Positions 1-7,761 of a stretch of DNA of 64,000 nucleotides are shown here, piece by piece (position 1 is the stretch's first letter; the number at the start of each line of letters is the position of its first letter). A model generated the notes under the pieces. It was not told the DNA's origin, ran no database searches, and saw only the letters and a program-made list of their open reading frames with translations. The DNA lies in the NCBI GenBank assembly GCA_963708715.1, contig CAVPSU010000001.1, positions 992,001 through 1,056,000 of the forward strand, read 5' to 3'. Made by a program: the position numbers and the translations under genes. Source of the DNA: DAIOEK01 sp963708715 (lineage in GTDB: Bacteria > Chloroflexota > Anaerolineae > Anaerolineales > Anaerolineaceae).

Positions 1-309
1 ATCCTGTATCCCACCCTGGAGAACGCCGCCAACATCTACAGCGAGAATATGCAGCGCGGTCAGCCGGGTGATGTGATCACGGTGCCCGAATGGACGGATG
101 CCAACGATTGGGCGGCGGTATGCGATCCGCGCATCGCGCCGGCCATCTTCCTGGCGGAACGGTTTGGGGTGATGCCCGAGATCTTTATCGCCGGTGATGA
201 GCTGAACCACGCGGTGTTCACAAATGACGAGCACCGGCTTAAGGTGAGGCATTTCCTGGCGGTGTGGGTAAATGATTTCCGCCCGCTGCACAAGAGCAAT
301 GTGGCATAG
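1..309 (+). CDS. Phage major capsid protein, C-terminal fragment (5' end outside window)
   Basis: The frame is open from the first base, so only the last 102 residues are visible and the start lies outside. The fragment has an ITVPEWTD strand, a segment DPRIAPAIFL followed by ERFGVMPEIF, and a final VRHFLAVWVNDFRPL strand. That pattern resembles the C-terminal end of tailed-phage major head subunits, where a residue pair before the end forms the last strand of the HK97-type fold. Holin-like and endolysin genes just downstream agree with a phage origin. The assignment rests on pattern recognition of a fragment and could be another phage structural protein. Confidence 0.55.
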   Translation: MLYPTLENAANIYSENMQRGQPGDVITVPEWTDANDWAAVCDPRIAPAIFLAERFGVMPEIFIAGDELNHAVFTNDEHRLKVRHFLAVWVNDFRPLHKSNVA

Positions 310-345
310 CTCAAAGGTAGGGTGGGGTCTACCCACCACCAGGAA

Positions 346-935
346 GATCCCCCCACCGCTACGCGGCACCCCCCTTGATAAAGGGGGCACATTACCCGGC
401 TTGTCATTCTGAGTGCTGCATAAGCAGCACGAAGAATCTCTACCAAAGCCAGTTGCAGCGATACCGATCTCGGAGATTGCTTCGGCCTGAAGGCTTCGCA
501 ATGACATGCAGGCAAGGGCAGCAAAAAGCCAAGTCCTCCCCTCTTAGGGGAGGTGGCTGCAAAGCAGACGGAGAGATCTAATCCACCACCATGAGATCCC
601 CCCACCGCTACGCGGCGCCCCCCTTGATAATGGGGGCACATTACCCGGCTTGTCATTCTGAGTGCTGCATAAGCAGCACGAAGAATCTCTACCAAAGCCA
701 GTTGCAGCGATACCGATCTCGGAGATTGCTTCGGCCTGAAGGCCTCGCAATAACATGCAGGCAAGGGCAGCAAAAAGCCAAGTCCTCCCCTTTAGGGGAG
801 GTGGCTGCGAAGCAGACGGAGAGGTCTAATTCACCACCTATGAGATCCCCCCACCGCTACGCGGCACCCCCCTTAGTAAGGGGGGACAAGAAGCAACGAC
901 ACCGCTACGCGGTGCCCCCTTAGTAAGGGGGGACT
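346..935. repeat. Tandem repeat, 249-bp unit, two full copies and one partial copy
   Basis: This gene-free stretch between the capsid fragment and the holin-like gene is filled by a tandem repeat. Units start with the same GATCCCCCCACCGCT string at 346, 595 and 844, so the period is exactly 249 bp. Copies 1 and 2 are nearly identical; copy 3 is cut short and followed by smaller CTACGCGG and TTAGTAAGGGG repeats up to about 935. Each unit holds several hairpins, for example GTGCTGC-ATAA-GCAGCAC and CCTCCCC-GGGGAGG. Open frames run through it on both strands but change with the repeats and look non-coding. Such GC-rich intergenic repeats are common in Chloroflexota; their role is unknown. Confidence 0.9.
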
Positions 936-952
936 AGAACAAAAGGAGACAA

Positions 953-1333
953 ATGCAAACGATAGTCACATCCCGAAAATTTTGGGCAGCCGCCATCAGC
1001 CTGGTACTGATCTGCGTGGGCGCCTTCATCCCACGCCTGCCCGATCTCAGCCAACCCCTGACCGATCTGGCTGTCCTGGTGTCCGCATATATCTGCGGCA
1101 CCGCCATGGAAGGGAATCTGATCATCCCTCCCGGTAACGCCCTCGGCAACTTGCTGCATTCCCGAAAATTTTGGGCAGCCTTCGCCGGATTGGGAGTCCT
1201 TCTGCTTCGGGCACTCAGCCCATCCTTTCCCATCCCGGATGAACAACTGACCGCGATCATCATCACCCTTTCCGCCTACATCTTCGGAACCGGTTTGCAG
1301 GACGGGTTGTCAGGAAAACAGTATGGCACGTAA
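953..1333 (+). CDS. Holin-like small membrane protein with internal duplication
   Basis: A 126-residue protein preceded by a good AAAGGAG ribosome site. It is made of two similar halves: each starts with SRKFWAA (residues about 7 and 70), continues into one hydrophobic segment, a PLPDL/PIPDEQL-like turn and a second hydrophobic segment, and ends in SAYI(C/F)GT. Four membrane segments are therefore likely. Its size, hydrophobicity and position two genes upstream of a muramidase suggest a holin that lets the endolysin cross the membrane, but no family signature proves this. The next gene starts 11 bases before its stop codon, so they are co-translated. Confidence 0.6.
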   Translation: MQTIVTSRKFWAAAISLVLICVGAFIPRLPDLSQPLTDLAVLVSAYICGTAMEGNLIIPPGNALGNLLHSRKFWAAFAGLGVLLLRALSPSFPIPDEQLTAIIITLSAYIFGTGLQDGLSGKQYGT

Positions 1334-1526
1334 ACCGGTCAGCGAGGTAACGGTCAAGCCTGATCCGCCAGAAGTCGCCGGCTTGCTGACCGCCGCGGAG
1401 CGGATCGGCTGCCATGTATCCGACCTCCTGAAATGGAGACAATTGCCCGATGGCAGCCTGGTTGTGATCGGTCCGAACGGGCGTAAGTACCTGTTCACAC
1501 CGGCCATGCTGGAGAGTAATGATTAA
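1323..1526 (+). CDS. Small hypothetical phage protein
   Basis: A 67-residue protein overlapping the end of the holin-like gene. It contains a helical LTAAERIGCHVSDLLKW segment followed by a short strand pair around GSLVVIGPNGRKYLF, which looks like a small winged or MerR-like helix-turn-helix fragment, but it is too short to assign. Its place inside a tightly packed phage cluster supports it as a real gene. Function unknown. Confidence 0.6.
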   Translation: MARKPVSEVTVKPDPPEVAGLLTAAERIGCHVSDLLKWRQLPDGSLVVIGPNGRKYLFTPAMLESND

Positions 1527-1569
1527 TCGTATTGGTTGGGAGCGATATGCTCCAAAGGAGTACTGAACC

Positions 1570-1983
1570 ATGAATACAAACCTGGAAACGATCGAACAAC
1601 GGGTCTCCGTCCTCTTGCAGGACCTGACTCAACTCACCTTCACATCCCAACTGGTGGTGGAAGGGATCCGGCTGGCGATCAAAGAATACAGCCTGGCCAG
1701 CGGACAGGTGGAAAGCCTGGCGGGACTCGACGATGCAGTGCTCACTTCCGTTCCCGAGTACGATTGCGGGATCCTGGTCCTCGGGGCAGCCGGGTATATC
1801 GCCGCCGCGAAGACAATGGATCGCAAAGAGTCATTCAACCTGGTGGATCAGCTTCCTGAAGCGGTGACCAATCTCGGCACCAGGCTGCTGCTCCGCTTCG
1901 ACCGCCTTTTGGGGACCGTCCGCTCTGCCCGAATGCGGGCAGCCGATGTCGCCCCCTGGGGTGACGGCTGGTCGTTGGTATAG
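1570..1983 (+). CDS. Hypothetical phage structural protein
   Basis: A 137-residue, mostly helical protein with an AAAGGAG site 5-10 bases before its ATG. The sequence has an N-terminal helix around LLQDLTQL, a central segment with LVLGAAGYIAAAKTMDR, and a C-terminal helix with LLLRFDRLLGTVR followed by a W-rich end (PWGDGW). The layout is reminiscent of small head-tail connector or adaptor proteins, which usually lie close to the capsid gene, but this is only a guess from context. No catalytic motif is visible. The endolysin gene starts 16 bases downstream. Confidence 0.6.
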   Translation: MNTNLETIEQRVSVLLQDLTQLTFTSQLVVEGIRLAIKEYSLASGQVESLAGLDDAVLTSVPEYDCGILVLGAAGYIAAAKTMDRKESFNLVDQLPEAVTNLGTRLLLRFDRLLGTVRSARMRAADVAPWGDGWSLV

Positions 1984-1999
1984 GCAGAGGAGAAATGGA

Positions 2000-2578
2000 A
2001 TGATCCTGGGAATCGATGTCTCACATTACGACGAAACGATAGATTGGGCTCTCCTCAAACGAAGCGGGGTCGAGTTCGCCATGGTCAAGATCAGCCAGGG
2101 AGACTACCAGCGCGATCCGGCTGCGCAGAAGCATCTGTATGGTGCGAATAACGCCGGTCTGATCTGCGGAGTCTACCACTGGTGCGATCCGATCCGCCCG
2201 GATGAAGCCCAGACCAGCTTCTTCCTCGAGTCTCTACACCAGTTGCCTTATCAATTCGTCTGCCTGGATGTGGAACAATACTGGGCAGACTGGTCAAGCT
2301 GGCCATCTCAAACCAACCGCGTCCGACCCAAAAAATCCAAAAAGAAATCCACGCGGCAGACCTATCGTCTCAATCCATTTCGGATCAGCCAGAACGCGCG
2401 GACAGTCGCCAGCCTGATCCTGAAGGAGCTGCCCGAAAAGCCGTTGGTCATCTATACCCGCACCTCCTTTATTGAGGAGTATGCCCGCCCAATGACAGGT
2501 TGGATATCCGCTTATCCTCTCTGGCTGGCGCAATATCCACTCTGGAAGGAACTGCCCGCCCAGTCTAACTTGGTCTGA
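2000..2578 (+). CDS. GH25 muramidase (phage endolysin), frame interrupted near the C-terminus
   Basis: The protein begins GIDVSHYDETIDW and carries LDVEQY around residue 95, the two acidic signatures of glycoside hydrolase family 25 (lysozymes that cut the MurNAc-GlcNAc bond of peptidoglycan). The ATG at 2000 is chosen because AGAGGAGAAATG precedes it; an upstream in-frame start would run into the previous gene. A basic insertion rich in Lys/Arg lies around residues 108-125. The frame ends at TGA (2576-2578) just after WLAQYPLW, whereas the family continues with a SWQFWQ strand and a terminal D-x-N-x-F-N-G. That missing part is found in another frame directly downstream, so the gene is broken or shifted here. 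Confidence 0.85.
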   Translation: MILGIDVSHYDETIDWALLKRSGVEFAMVKISQGDYQRDPAAQKHLYGANNAGLICGVYHWCDPIRPDEAQTSFFLESLHQLPYQFVCLDVEQYWADWSSWPSQTNRVRPKKSKKKSTRQTYRLNPFRISQNARTVASLILKELPEKPLVIYTRTSFIEEYARPMTGWISAYPLWLAQYPLWKELPAQSNLV

Positions 2579-2783
2579 CCTATTACAAAGAGCCAGCCTG
2601 CCGTATCGTCTTCGTCTTCCCAACGGATGCGCTTCGTGGCAATTCTGGCAGTGCAGCGGAGATCGTTTCCTGTTGCCGGGTGTCTCTTCCCGACCGGACG
2701 TGAATGTGTTCAATGGCTCGCTGGCAGAATTGCGATCCTGGGTGAAAACTGGACAGGAGGCAGCCGATGGCGCTGCTGGGTAA
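2579..2783 (+). pseudogene. C-terminal remainder of the GH25 endolysin in a shifted frame
   Basis: In the frame ending at TAA 2781-2783 the sequence reads LRLPNGCASWQFWQCSG, then VNVFNGSLAEL, which is the expected end of a GH25 muramidase. Relative to the upstream part the frame is displaced by +1. The junction lies between about 2555 and 2597, in sequence containing GCCCGCCC and the stop context GTC-TGA-C. A one-base indel (real or from sequencing) is the simplest explanation; a programmed +1 shift at TGA-C is possible but there is no Shine-Dalgarno-like stimulator in front of it. The next gene overlaps this tail by 17 bases, which suggests the full-length frame was the ancestral state. Confidence 0.75.
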
Positions 2784-3273
2784 AGATTGCGACATCCTGC
2801 TCTACCACCAGAATCTGGCGGCGGGTGAACCACAGGGCTTCCTGCTGGACAGGTCGCGCCTGTCCCGTGGAACGGTAAGCGTCTTTCGGTCTGCCTACAA
2901 ACAGGCGGACGGCACCTTTCGCGATCATCAAACGATCACCTTCACGATCCTGGTGGGGGATTCGCTGGTCCTCCCGGATGGAACCGTTCAGACGGAAACG
3001 GGCAGCGAATCCTATACCCGGCTTTTTAACCTGCTTCAAGAGCGCAGTGAGCTTGGGATCATCACCCCGGAGGGAGTCTTCAGTGGTTTGTTTTCCTCCG
3101 GGAGTTATGCTCTCGAAGAACGTGCCCGGGGAGTAAATCGGGTCACCGTTCAGCTCAGCTCCGATGGGAATATTTTCGCACCCGCAGACCGGGATCTGTT
3201 CGAACAATCCGTTTGGTCTTCGGAAGGCTATTCAGGTTCGATGACCTGGGAAAACAGTTATTGGAGGGCATAA
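2767..3273 (+). CDS. Hypothetical phage protein
   Basis: A 168-residue protein with a strong GGACAGGAGG site before its ATG; it overlaps the shifted tail of the endolysin gene. The sequence is rich in beta-type stretches (TITFTILVGDSL, NRVTVQLSSDG) and has no membrane segment or catalytic motif. Its place between the lysin and a fibre-like protein, with the next gene starting one base after its stop codon, suggests a virion or appendage component. I do not recognise the family. Confidence 0.65.
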   Translation: MALLGKDCDILLYHQNLAAGEPQGFLLDRSRLSRGTVSVFRSAYKQADGTFRDHQTITFTILVGDSLVLPDGTVQTETGSESYTRLFNLLQERSELGIITPEGVFSGLFSSGSYALEERARGVNRVTVQLSSDGNIFAPADRDLFEQSVWSSEGYSGSMTWENSYWRA

Positions 3274-3274
3274 T

Positions 3275-4108
3275 ATGAGTAATCCCACCTATCCATCCTC
3301 GCTGGATGTCTCCGCCGGACAGCCGACCAGTTATACGCAATACAATCGCCTGCGGGCAGACGCGCTCCGACTGGGCGCCACCATGTACGATGCTGTCCCG
3401 GTGGGTCAATTCCTCAGTTCTTATATGTCCGGGATACATATCAGCTACCTGCCCACCAATCGTCTGCGGATCTATTGCGACCCCCATTACCTGCCCACCC
3501 TGATGATCCATGGCTATATGTGCCAGGCAACCGAGCAAATGGACCTGCCAGCGAATTCGTTTTCTGGTCCTTCTGCCGATTGGTATATCTTCGCCAACCG
3601 GATGAGTGGTTCAACCTCCTTCACATTGAGTGTCAACACGTCCTCGGCGGAGGGTCCTGACCAGCGCCTGATCGGTTCCTGTCATTGGGATGGAACCAGC
3701 CTGGATGCCACATCCATCCAAACCTATCTCTTCTCAGGAGGTGGCAGTAAATTGGTCGTTGTGGTGTTACACGCGTATACAGCCTACACCTCTTCGTCAT
3801 CTTACAACGCCACCGTGGTCTGCCGCCAGCGTCTGGATATGGTCAAGCTCAAACAAGGGGCGAAGACAGCCTATCTTGTGACCAATCTGTTTGCCTCCAG
3901 TGGAACAGCTTATGCCCGGTTTTACGACACCACCAATACCCTGACGATCATCGAAGTATCGACCACATCTTCGGCTACCTCGACGATCTTAAAAAGCGGA
4001 GACTTATTGAGCTCGATTTCGGGCGCAGATATCGAAACCCGTTTTGAGATCAAGACCACCGGCAGCCGGGTGGATTGCAGTTGGGCTGCCCTTACTTTTG
4101 AGTATTAG
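3275..4108 (+). CDS. Hypothetical phage appendage or tail-fibre-like protein
   Basis: A 277-residue protein rich in Ser, Thr and Tyr, with long beta-prone stretches and short low-complexity runs (TSSSSYN, TTSSATST). Such composition is typical of receptor-binding fibres and baseplate appendages. The N-terminus PTYPSSLDVSAGQPTSYTQYN resembles the short attachment peptides that start many phage fibres. Cysteines occur at several positions in the first half. It is translated directly after the preceding gene and followed 8 bases later by another small gene. The fibre role is inference from composition and position. Confidence 0.6.
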   Translation: MSNPTYPSSLDVSAGQPTSYTQYNRLRADALRLGATMYDAVPVGQFLSSYMSGIHISYLPTNRLRIYCDPHYLPTLMIHGYMCQATEQMDLPANSFSGPSADWYIFANRMSGSTSFTLSVNTSSAEGPDQRLIGSCHWDGTSLDATSIQTYLFSGGGSKLVVVVLHAYTAYTSSSSYNATVVCRQRLDMVKLKQGAKTAYLVTNLFASSGTAYARFYDTTNTLTIIEVSTTSSATSTILKSGDLLSSISGADIETRFEIKTTGSRVDCSWAALTFEY

Positions 4109-4116
4109 GAGGATCC

Positions 4117-4527
4117 ATGCCTACACCTGTACATTTTGAACAGCTGGTTGAAGAGGTGAGGGCGTCTTTCCCTCACTCACAGACTATCTGGGCAAGCGAG
4201 CAACCGCTCCAATTCACCATGGATGGGGTCACCATCCCCATGGAACCTTTCATCGAGGCACATAAGCCATTCTGGATGACCATCACACCATCCCAGATTC
4301 CCGCGGATGGTGTTACAACTGCCCTTTTGAAGCTCATCCATCCCGCGCGAGCGAATCTGGTGGTAACCATTCGTCTAATCCAACATGAAGTGGTCTGGGA
4401 GGAATCGCTCACTCTAGATGAACTTGGTGTAGCTGAATTGGAGATCGCAGCAGAAACACCTGGTGAAATTCGAGTCGAGTCCCCAGACGCATTCGTGCGG
4501 GGATCCATTTTGGCTATTTCAATATAA
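4117..4527 (+). CDS. Hypothetical phage-region protein
   Basis: A 136-residue acidic protein with a TAGGAGGATCC ribosome site. It contains a segment PADGVTTALLKLIHPARANLVVTIRL resembling an immunoglobulin-like beta sandwich, a fold common in phage accessory proteins. Function not recognised. It is co-directional and closely spaced with the neighbouring phage genes. Confidence 0.6.
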   Translation: MPTPVHFEQLVEEVRASFPHSQTIWASEQPLQFTMDGVTIPMEPFIEAHKPFWMTITPSQIPADGVTTALLKLIHPARANLVVTIRLIQHEVVWEESLTLDELGVAELEIAAETPGEIRVESPDAFVRGSILAISI

Positions 4528-4537
4528 GGAGAAACTC

Positions 4538-4747
4538 ATGCGCAAGAAAATCACCATCCGAGATCCGAAGCAACAACATCAAACCGGGAAGGTCATCAGA
4601 ATTGTGTCGGAACTGAATGGCAAGGTTATCTCAGATTTGAAATTATCTGAAATTCTTCTCCTGGTGGAATACCTGGCAAGAAGTCAGAATCTGGTGGATG
4701 AATCAGATCGGATCATTCTGCCGGTGATCATTGGACATTCTCAATAA
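4538..4747 (+). CDS. Small hypothetical protein, last gene of the phage-like block
   Basis: A 69-residue protein. The ATG at 4538 is preferred over an upstream in-frame start because AAGGAGAAACTC precedes it and the earlier start would overlap the previous gene by 65 bases. It is basic at the N-terminus (MRKKITIRDPKQQ) and has a short helix LSEILLLVEYLAR. No family recognised. It marks the right edge of the co-directional phage-like cluster; no integrase or attachment site was seen beyond it. Confidence 0.55.
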   Translation: MRKKITIRDPKQQHQTGKVIRIVSELNGKVISDLKLSEILLLVEYLARSQNLVDESDRIILPVIIGHSQ

Positions 4748-4819
4748 CATCCTTAAATGAAGTTGTATAATGATGATATGCATCCTGGCATCATGTCTAG
4801 ACATGAAAAGGAGGACAGG

Positions 4820-5554
4820 ATGAAAAATAGTATCTGGATTATCTCGCTCGCCTGCCTGATCGTGAGTGCAGGTTGTGAAGTAAATGGTCAAGTTGAGAGT
4901 ACTCCCCCTCCTGCTGTCGTCGAAGTAATGACAGCTCAACCAACAACAGAACTACCAATATCGAATCCAGTCCCCACAAATACCCTGGCACCGACCAATG
5001 CCCCTGCTCCGACCACCGTTGAAGCCGATATTTTAGCTGCCACACTGAACTTGCGTAGTGGACCCAGTATGCTGCACGGTATTTTGAATCAATATCCGCA
5101 AGGAACAGCCGTCACGTTAATCGGTGCGGCACCTGGTCGCGAATGGGTGAAAGTCAATGTAAAAGATGGGAAAACAGGTTGGATGAGTGTGCAACACCTC
5201 ACGATCAAAGGGGATCTTTCTTCTCTTGTTGTATTACCCATTACGGAAAGTTTGATCATCCAGGGGAAAGTGGTCGATGGCAGTGGTAAGGGTGTTCAAG
5301 GCATCGATATTGGCACGACCCGGTTGGGAGGAGCAGAACGAGTACGAGTTGACGGTAAGACAGACGTCAGTGGGTTATTCTACGCGTATGCGCCACCGGA
5401 ATACCAGGGAACATGGTTGGCGGGTGTGGTCGGCGTGGATTGTAAAAGCCCGATAGTCGATGCAAACTGTCGTTACGCCGGTGTTTTCTCTCCTGGAGAA
5501 GGTATCCAGGTGATCCTTCCCCAAACTACAGAGATCCTTTTCACCTATAAATGA
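4820..5554 (+). CDS. SH3-domain lipoprotein
   Basis: The start at 4820 has an AAAAGGAGGACAGG site; a TATAAT box lies at 4766-4771. The protein opens with a signal peptide ending in the lipobox VSAGC, so it is likely lipid-anchored outside the membrane. A Thr/Pro-rich linker (residues about 28-70) leads to a bacterial SH3 domain (LNLRSGPSMLHG and GKTGWMSVQHL, about 75-125), usually a cell-wall-binding module. The C-terminal part (about 140-244) starts IQGKVVDGSGKGVQGI, typical of a carboxypeptidase-regulatory/CNA-B-like beta fold. Four cysteines in the C-terminal third could form disulfides. The exact role is unknown. Confidence 0.8.
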   Translation: MKNSIWIISLACLIVSAGCEVNGQVESTPPPAVVEVMTAQPTTELPISNPVPTNTLAPTNAPAPTTVEADILAATLNLRSGPSMLHGILNQYPQGTAVTLIGAAPGREWVKVNVKDGKTGWMSVQHLTIKGDLSSLVVLPITESLIIQGKVVDGSGKGVQGIDIGTTRLGGAERVRVDGKTDVSGLFYAYAPPEYQGTWLAGVVGVDCKSPIVDANCRYAGVFSPGEGIQVILPQTTEILFTYK

Positions 5555-5647
5555 TCCGGGCAGAAAGTATATACAGAACAGGTTTCGTAGTTTACCTGCA
5601 TTCGTCCGCTTTGTATACTGATTGATATCGTTCTCAGGAGGAAATTT

Positions 5648-5956
5648 ATGAAAAAAGCAATCTTATTTGGCATCTTGATCATAGTTCTGGCTCTGGTAAT
5701 TGCAGCGTGTGCACCTGCCGCCACACAAGCGCCGGCATCCGATGGCAATACCACTACCAGTGGTTCTACAGCAGATGGAAAAGCTATCGTTGAAGCAAAG
5801 TGCACCCAGTGCCACACACTTCAGCGCGTAACTTCAGCCACGAAATCTGAAGCCGATTGGACGAAAACAGTGAACCGGATGATGGGAAAAGGGTTGAAAC
5901 TGGATGACGCGGAAAAGCAGGCGGTCATCGCCTATCTGGCTGAAACCTATAAGTAA
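5648..5956 (+). CDS. Monoheme cytochrome c lipoprotein
   Basis: A 102-residue protein with a CAGGAGGAAATTT ribosome site. An N-terminal hydrophobic segment ends in the lipobox VIAAC, followed by a short Ser/Thr linker and a heme c domain with CTQCH (about residue 56). A conserved W-x-x-x-V-N-R-M element follows; its Met is a likely distal heme ligand. It is probably a membrane-tethered electron carrier or sensor on the cell surface. The next gene, starting one base after its stop, encodes a related protein, which indicates a tandem duplication. Confidence 0.88.
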   Translation: MKKAILFGILIIVLALVIAACAPAATQAPASDGNTTTSGSTADGKAIVEAKCTQCHTLQRVTSATKSEADWTKTVNRMMGKGLKLDDAEKQAVIAYLAETYK

Positions 5957-5957
5957 A

Positions 5958-6395
5958 ATGTCAAGGAATAAAATATCGTTTGTTCTGCTTTTATCGGTAG
6001 TCGTTCTGGTAGCGTGTGGTCCCGCACCCACTGCTGTTCCAACAATGGTCCCGCCAACAGCCGTACCAGTAGAACCGACCAACATTCCGTCGGTCGCGCC
6101 TACCTCCAAGTCTGCTCCCGCTGCGGAACTACCCACCGAGACGATCGCACCAACAACAATCCCTGCTTCACCTGAACCCCCCGCCGGATTATCTGCTGAG
6201 CAAAAAGAACAGGCGAAGAATTTGATCAACACCAATTGTTCGGTATGTCATTCGGTCAGCCGGATTGCAGCCGCTCAGAAAGATCAGGCTGGCTGGGTTA
6301 CCACAGTAAATAGAATGTTGTCTAAAGGGGCGGCGCTCACAGCAGATGAAGCAGCATTGGTAATTCAATACCTCGCTGAAGGGAATAAACCGTAA
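5958..6395 (+). CDS. Monoheme cytochrome c lipoprotein with long Thr/Pro linker
   Basis: The ATG at 5958 follows directly on the upstream cytochrome gene; the longer in-frame start would overlap it. The 145-residue product has a lipobox VLVAC, a linker of about 60 residues rich in Pro, Thr and Val, and a C-terminal heme c domain with CSVCH and the element W-V-T-T-V-N-R-M. The heme domain aligns over its length with that of the preceding gene (KG-x-x-L-x-x-x-[DE]A near the end), so the pair are paralogs that differ mainly in linker length, perhaps placing heme at different heights above the membrane. Confidence 0.87.
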   Translation: MSRNKISFVLLLSVVVLVACGPAPTAVPTMVPPTAVPVEPTNIPSVAPTSKSAPAAELPTETIAPTTIPASPEPPAGLSAEQKEQAKNLINTNCSVCHSVSRIAAAQKDQAGWVTTVNRMLSKGAALTADEAALVIQYLAEGNKP

Positions 6396-6420
6396 ATAAG
6401 TAATAATCGGAAACCATATA

Positions 6421-6448
6421 AAAACAGCAGCCACATGCTGCTGTTTTT
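6421..6448. terminator. Bidirectional intrinsic terminator
   Basis: A stem of AAAACAGCAG with CTGCTGTTTT around a CCACATG loop ends in a T run on the plus strand and, because of the A run on the other side, also on the minus strand. It separates the cytochrome pair from the convergent gene that ends at 6451. Confidence 0.85.
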
Positions 6449-6450
6449 CA

Positions 6451-6825
6451 TTAGATCATATGCTGATCCTGCAATTCCTGGTATAGCTTCAAGAATCTCT
6501 CCTGGGCAGCTGCATTGATCGTCTCCTGCTCTTTTGGTGTGGAGTTTTCAGGATAGACCACCTGTTCATCCAGTGTTGGGAGCTTATCTATATTTCCGGT
6601 TTCATGGAAGCGGACGTGGCGGTCGTTGGTCCTCCGGTTTTGTCCATAGAACTCCAGCCAGCGCCCATTTCCATCACGTCCGAAACGATAGTTAATCCAC
6701 CAGCCAGAGGTAGTTATCTGACCGGATTCATGTTCCGCCAAATCTTTCAACTCAGGAAAGGTAACATTCCACTTCAGAAAATACTCATTGAATGCTTCCA
6801 TAAGGGACGCTTCGGCACGATTCAT
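6451..6825 (-). CDS. Hypothetical protein
   Basis: A 124-residue, mildly acidic soluble protein. The N-terminal half is helical (ASLMEAFNEYFLKW), the middle is rich in aromatic residues (SGWWINYRFGRDGNGRWLEFY), and the C-terminus is again helical. No family or catalytic motif recognised. It lies 3 bases downstream of the degV-like gene on the same strand and is probably cotranscribed with it. Confidence 0.6.
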   Translation of the reverse strand: MNRAEASLMEAFNEYFLKWNVTFPELKDLAEHESGQITTSGWWINYRFGRDGNGRWLEFYGQNRRTNDRHVRFHETGNIDKLPTLDEQVVYPENSTPKEQETINAAAQERFLKLYQELQDQHMI

Positions 6826-6828
6826 TTT

Positions 6829-7677
6829 TTACATTCCTGCCATATAGGCAATGCTTACTGTGCCCGGTCCAACATGAGCTCCAATCACCGGGCTGACCTC
6901 GCTCATTATCGACTCAACCGGTGAAAACCTTTCAGTACACACTTCTTCCAAATACCTGGCGGTTGGAAGATCCAGGGCGTGAAAAACCGAAATGCGGACA
7001 GGCGATCGTCCTGCGATTCCTTCTTCCACCAGGTTTACCAGACGCTCCAACGCTTTCTTTCGGGTGATGGTTGATCCCGCCGCCTCGATCTTTCCTTCTT
7101 TTATCTCCAGGATAGGCTTGATATTAATTGCCGCACCAAGAAGTCTTTTTGCCCCACCAATTCTGCCACCTTTATGCAAGTATTTGAGTGAGTCCACCGT
7201 AAAGTAGACTCCAATATGGGGGTACGCTTTTTCAGCTTCCTGTTTCACCTCTGCCAATGTAGCACCTGTCTCAGCCTTACGTGCTGCGGCGAGAACCATG
7301 AAGCTGAGCGCCATGGAGACAAGTTGGGTATCCAGCACCTCAACAGGCTGGTCTGGAAAGGATTCCCTGGCGATCACGGCATTATTATACGAGGCGGAAA
7401 TAGCAGACGACAAAGGAAGGATCAGCGGATGAAGCCCGTTAGATAATGCCTTTCGTATGGCTTCCTGGTATTGGTGAACAGAGACTGCATTGGTTGTCGG
7501 AAGGGTGCGAGCGGTTTTTAACTGGGTATAGAATTCCTCAGCCTGGATATCCACTCCATCCAAGTAACTCCTACCTTCCCAGTTCAATGTCAGAGGCAAG
7601 ATGGGAATCCCATATTGTTGGACAAATTTTTGAGGAAGGTATGCTGTCGAATCGGTGATAATTTGAACGGATGACAT
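6829..7677 (-). CDS. DegV family fatty-acid-binding protein
   Basis: A 282-residue protein beginning VQIITDSTAYLP, the standard opening of DegV proteins, with the later PLTLNWEGRSYLDG strand and a central SSAISASYNNA segment that lines the fatty-acid pocket. The length is typical (about 280). DegV/FakB proteins bind a single fatty acid and, in Firmicutes, present it to the FakA kinase for incorporation into phospholipid; no FakA gene is visible here. CAGGAGAATTT precedes the ATG. It is followed after 3 bases by a small unknown gene. Confidence 0.93.
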   Translation of the reverse strand: MSSVQIITDSTAYLPQKFVQQYGIPILPLTLNWEGRSYLDGVDIQAEEFYTQLKTARTLPTTNAVSVHQYQEAIRKALSNGLHPLILPLSSAISASYNNAVIARESFPDQPVEVLDTQLVSMALSFMVLAAARKAETGATLAEVKQEAEKAYPHIGVYFTVDSLKYLHKGGRIGGAKRLLGAAINIKPILEIKEGKIEAAGSTITRKKALERLVNLVEEGIAGRSPVRISVFHALDLPTARYLEEVCTERFSPVESIMSEVSPVIGAHVGPGTVSIAYMAGM

Positions 7678-7761
7678 AAATTCTCCTGAAAATGATATCT
7701 TCTTGAGTATACCTTTGATTGGAAGGGGCGGGTATAAGATATCTCAAGATGTAAGAGACTT

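Noticed and set aside
60..773. Long minus-strand open frame of 237 codons through the repeat region
   Set aside because: It is internally duplicated with the same 249-base period, has no ribosome site and overlaps the capsid fragment; it is a shadow of the repeat.
346..935. Repeat array as a CRISPR locus
   Set aside because: The period is 249 bases with no spacer diversity and no cas genes; it is an ordinary tandem repeat.
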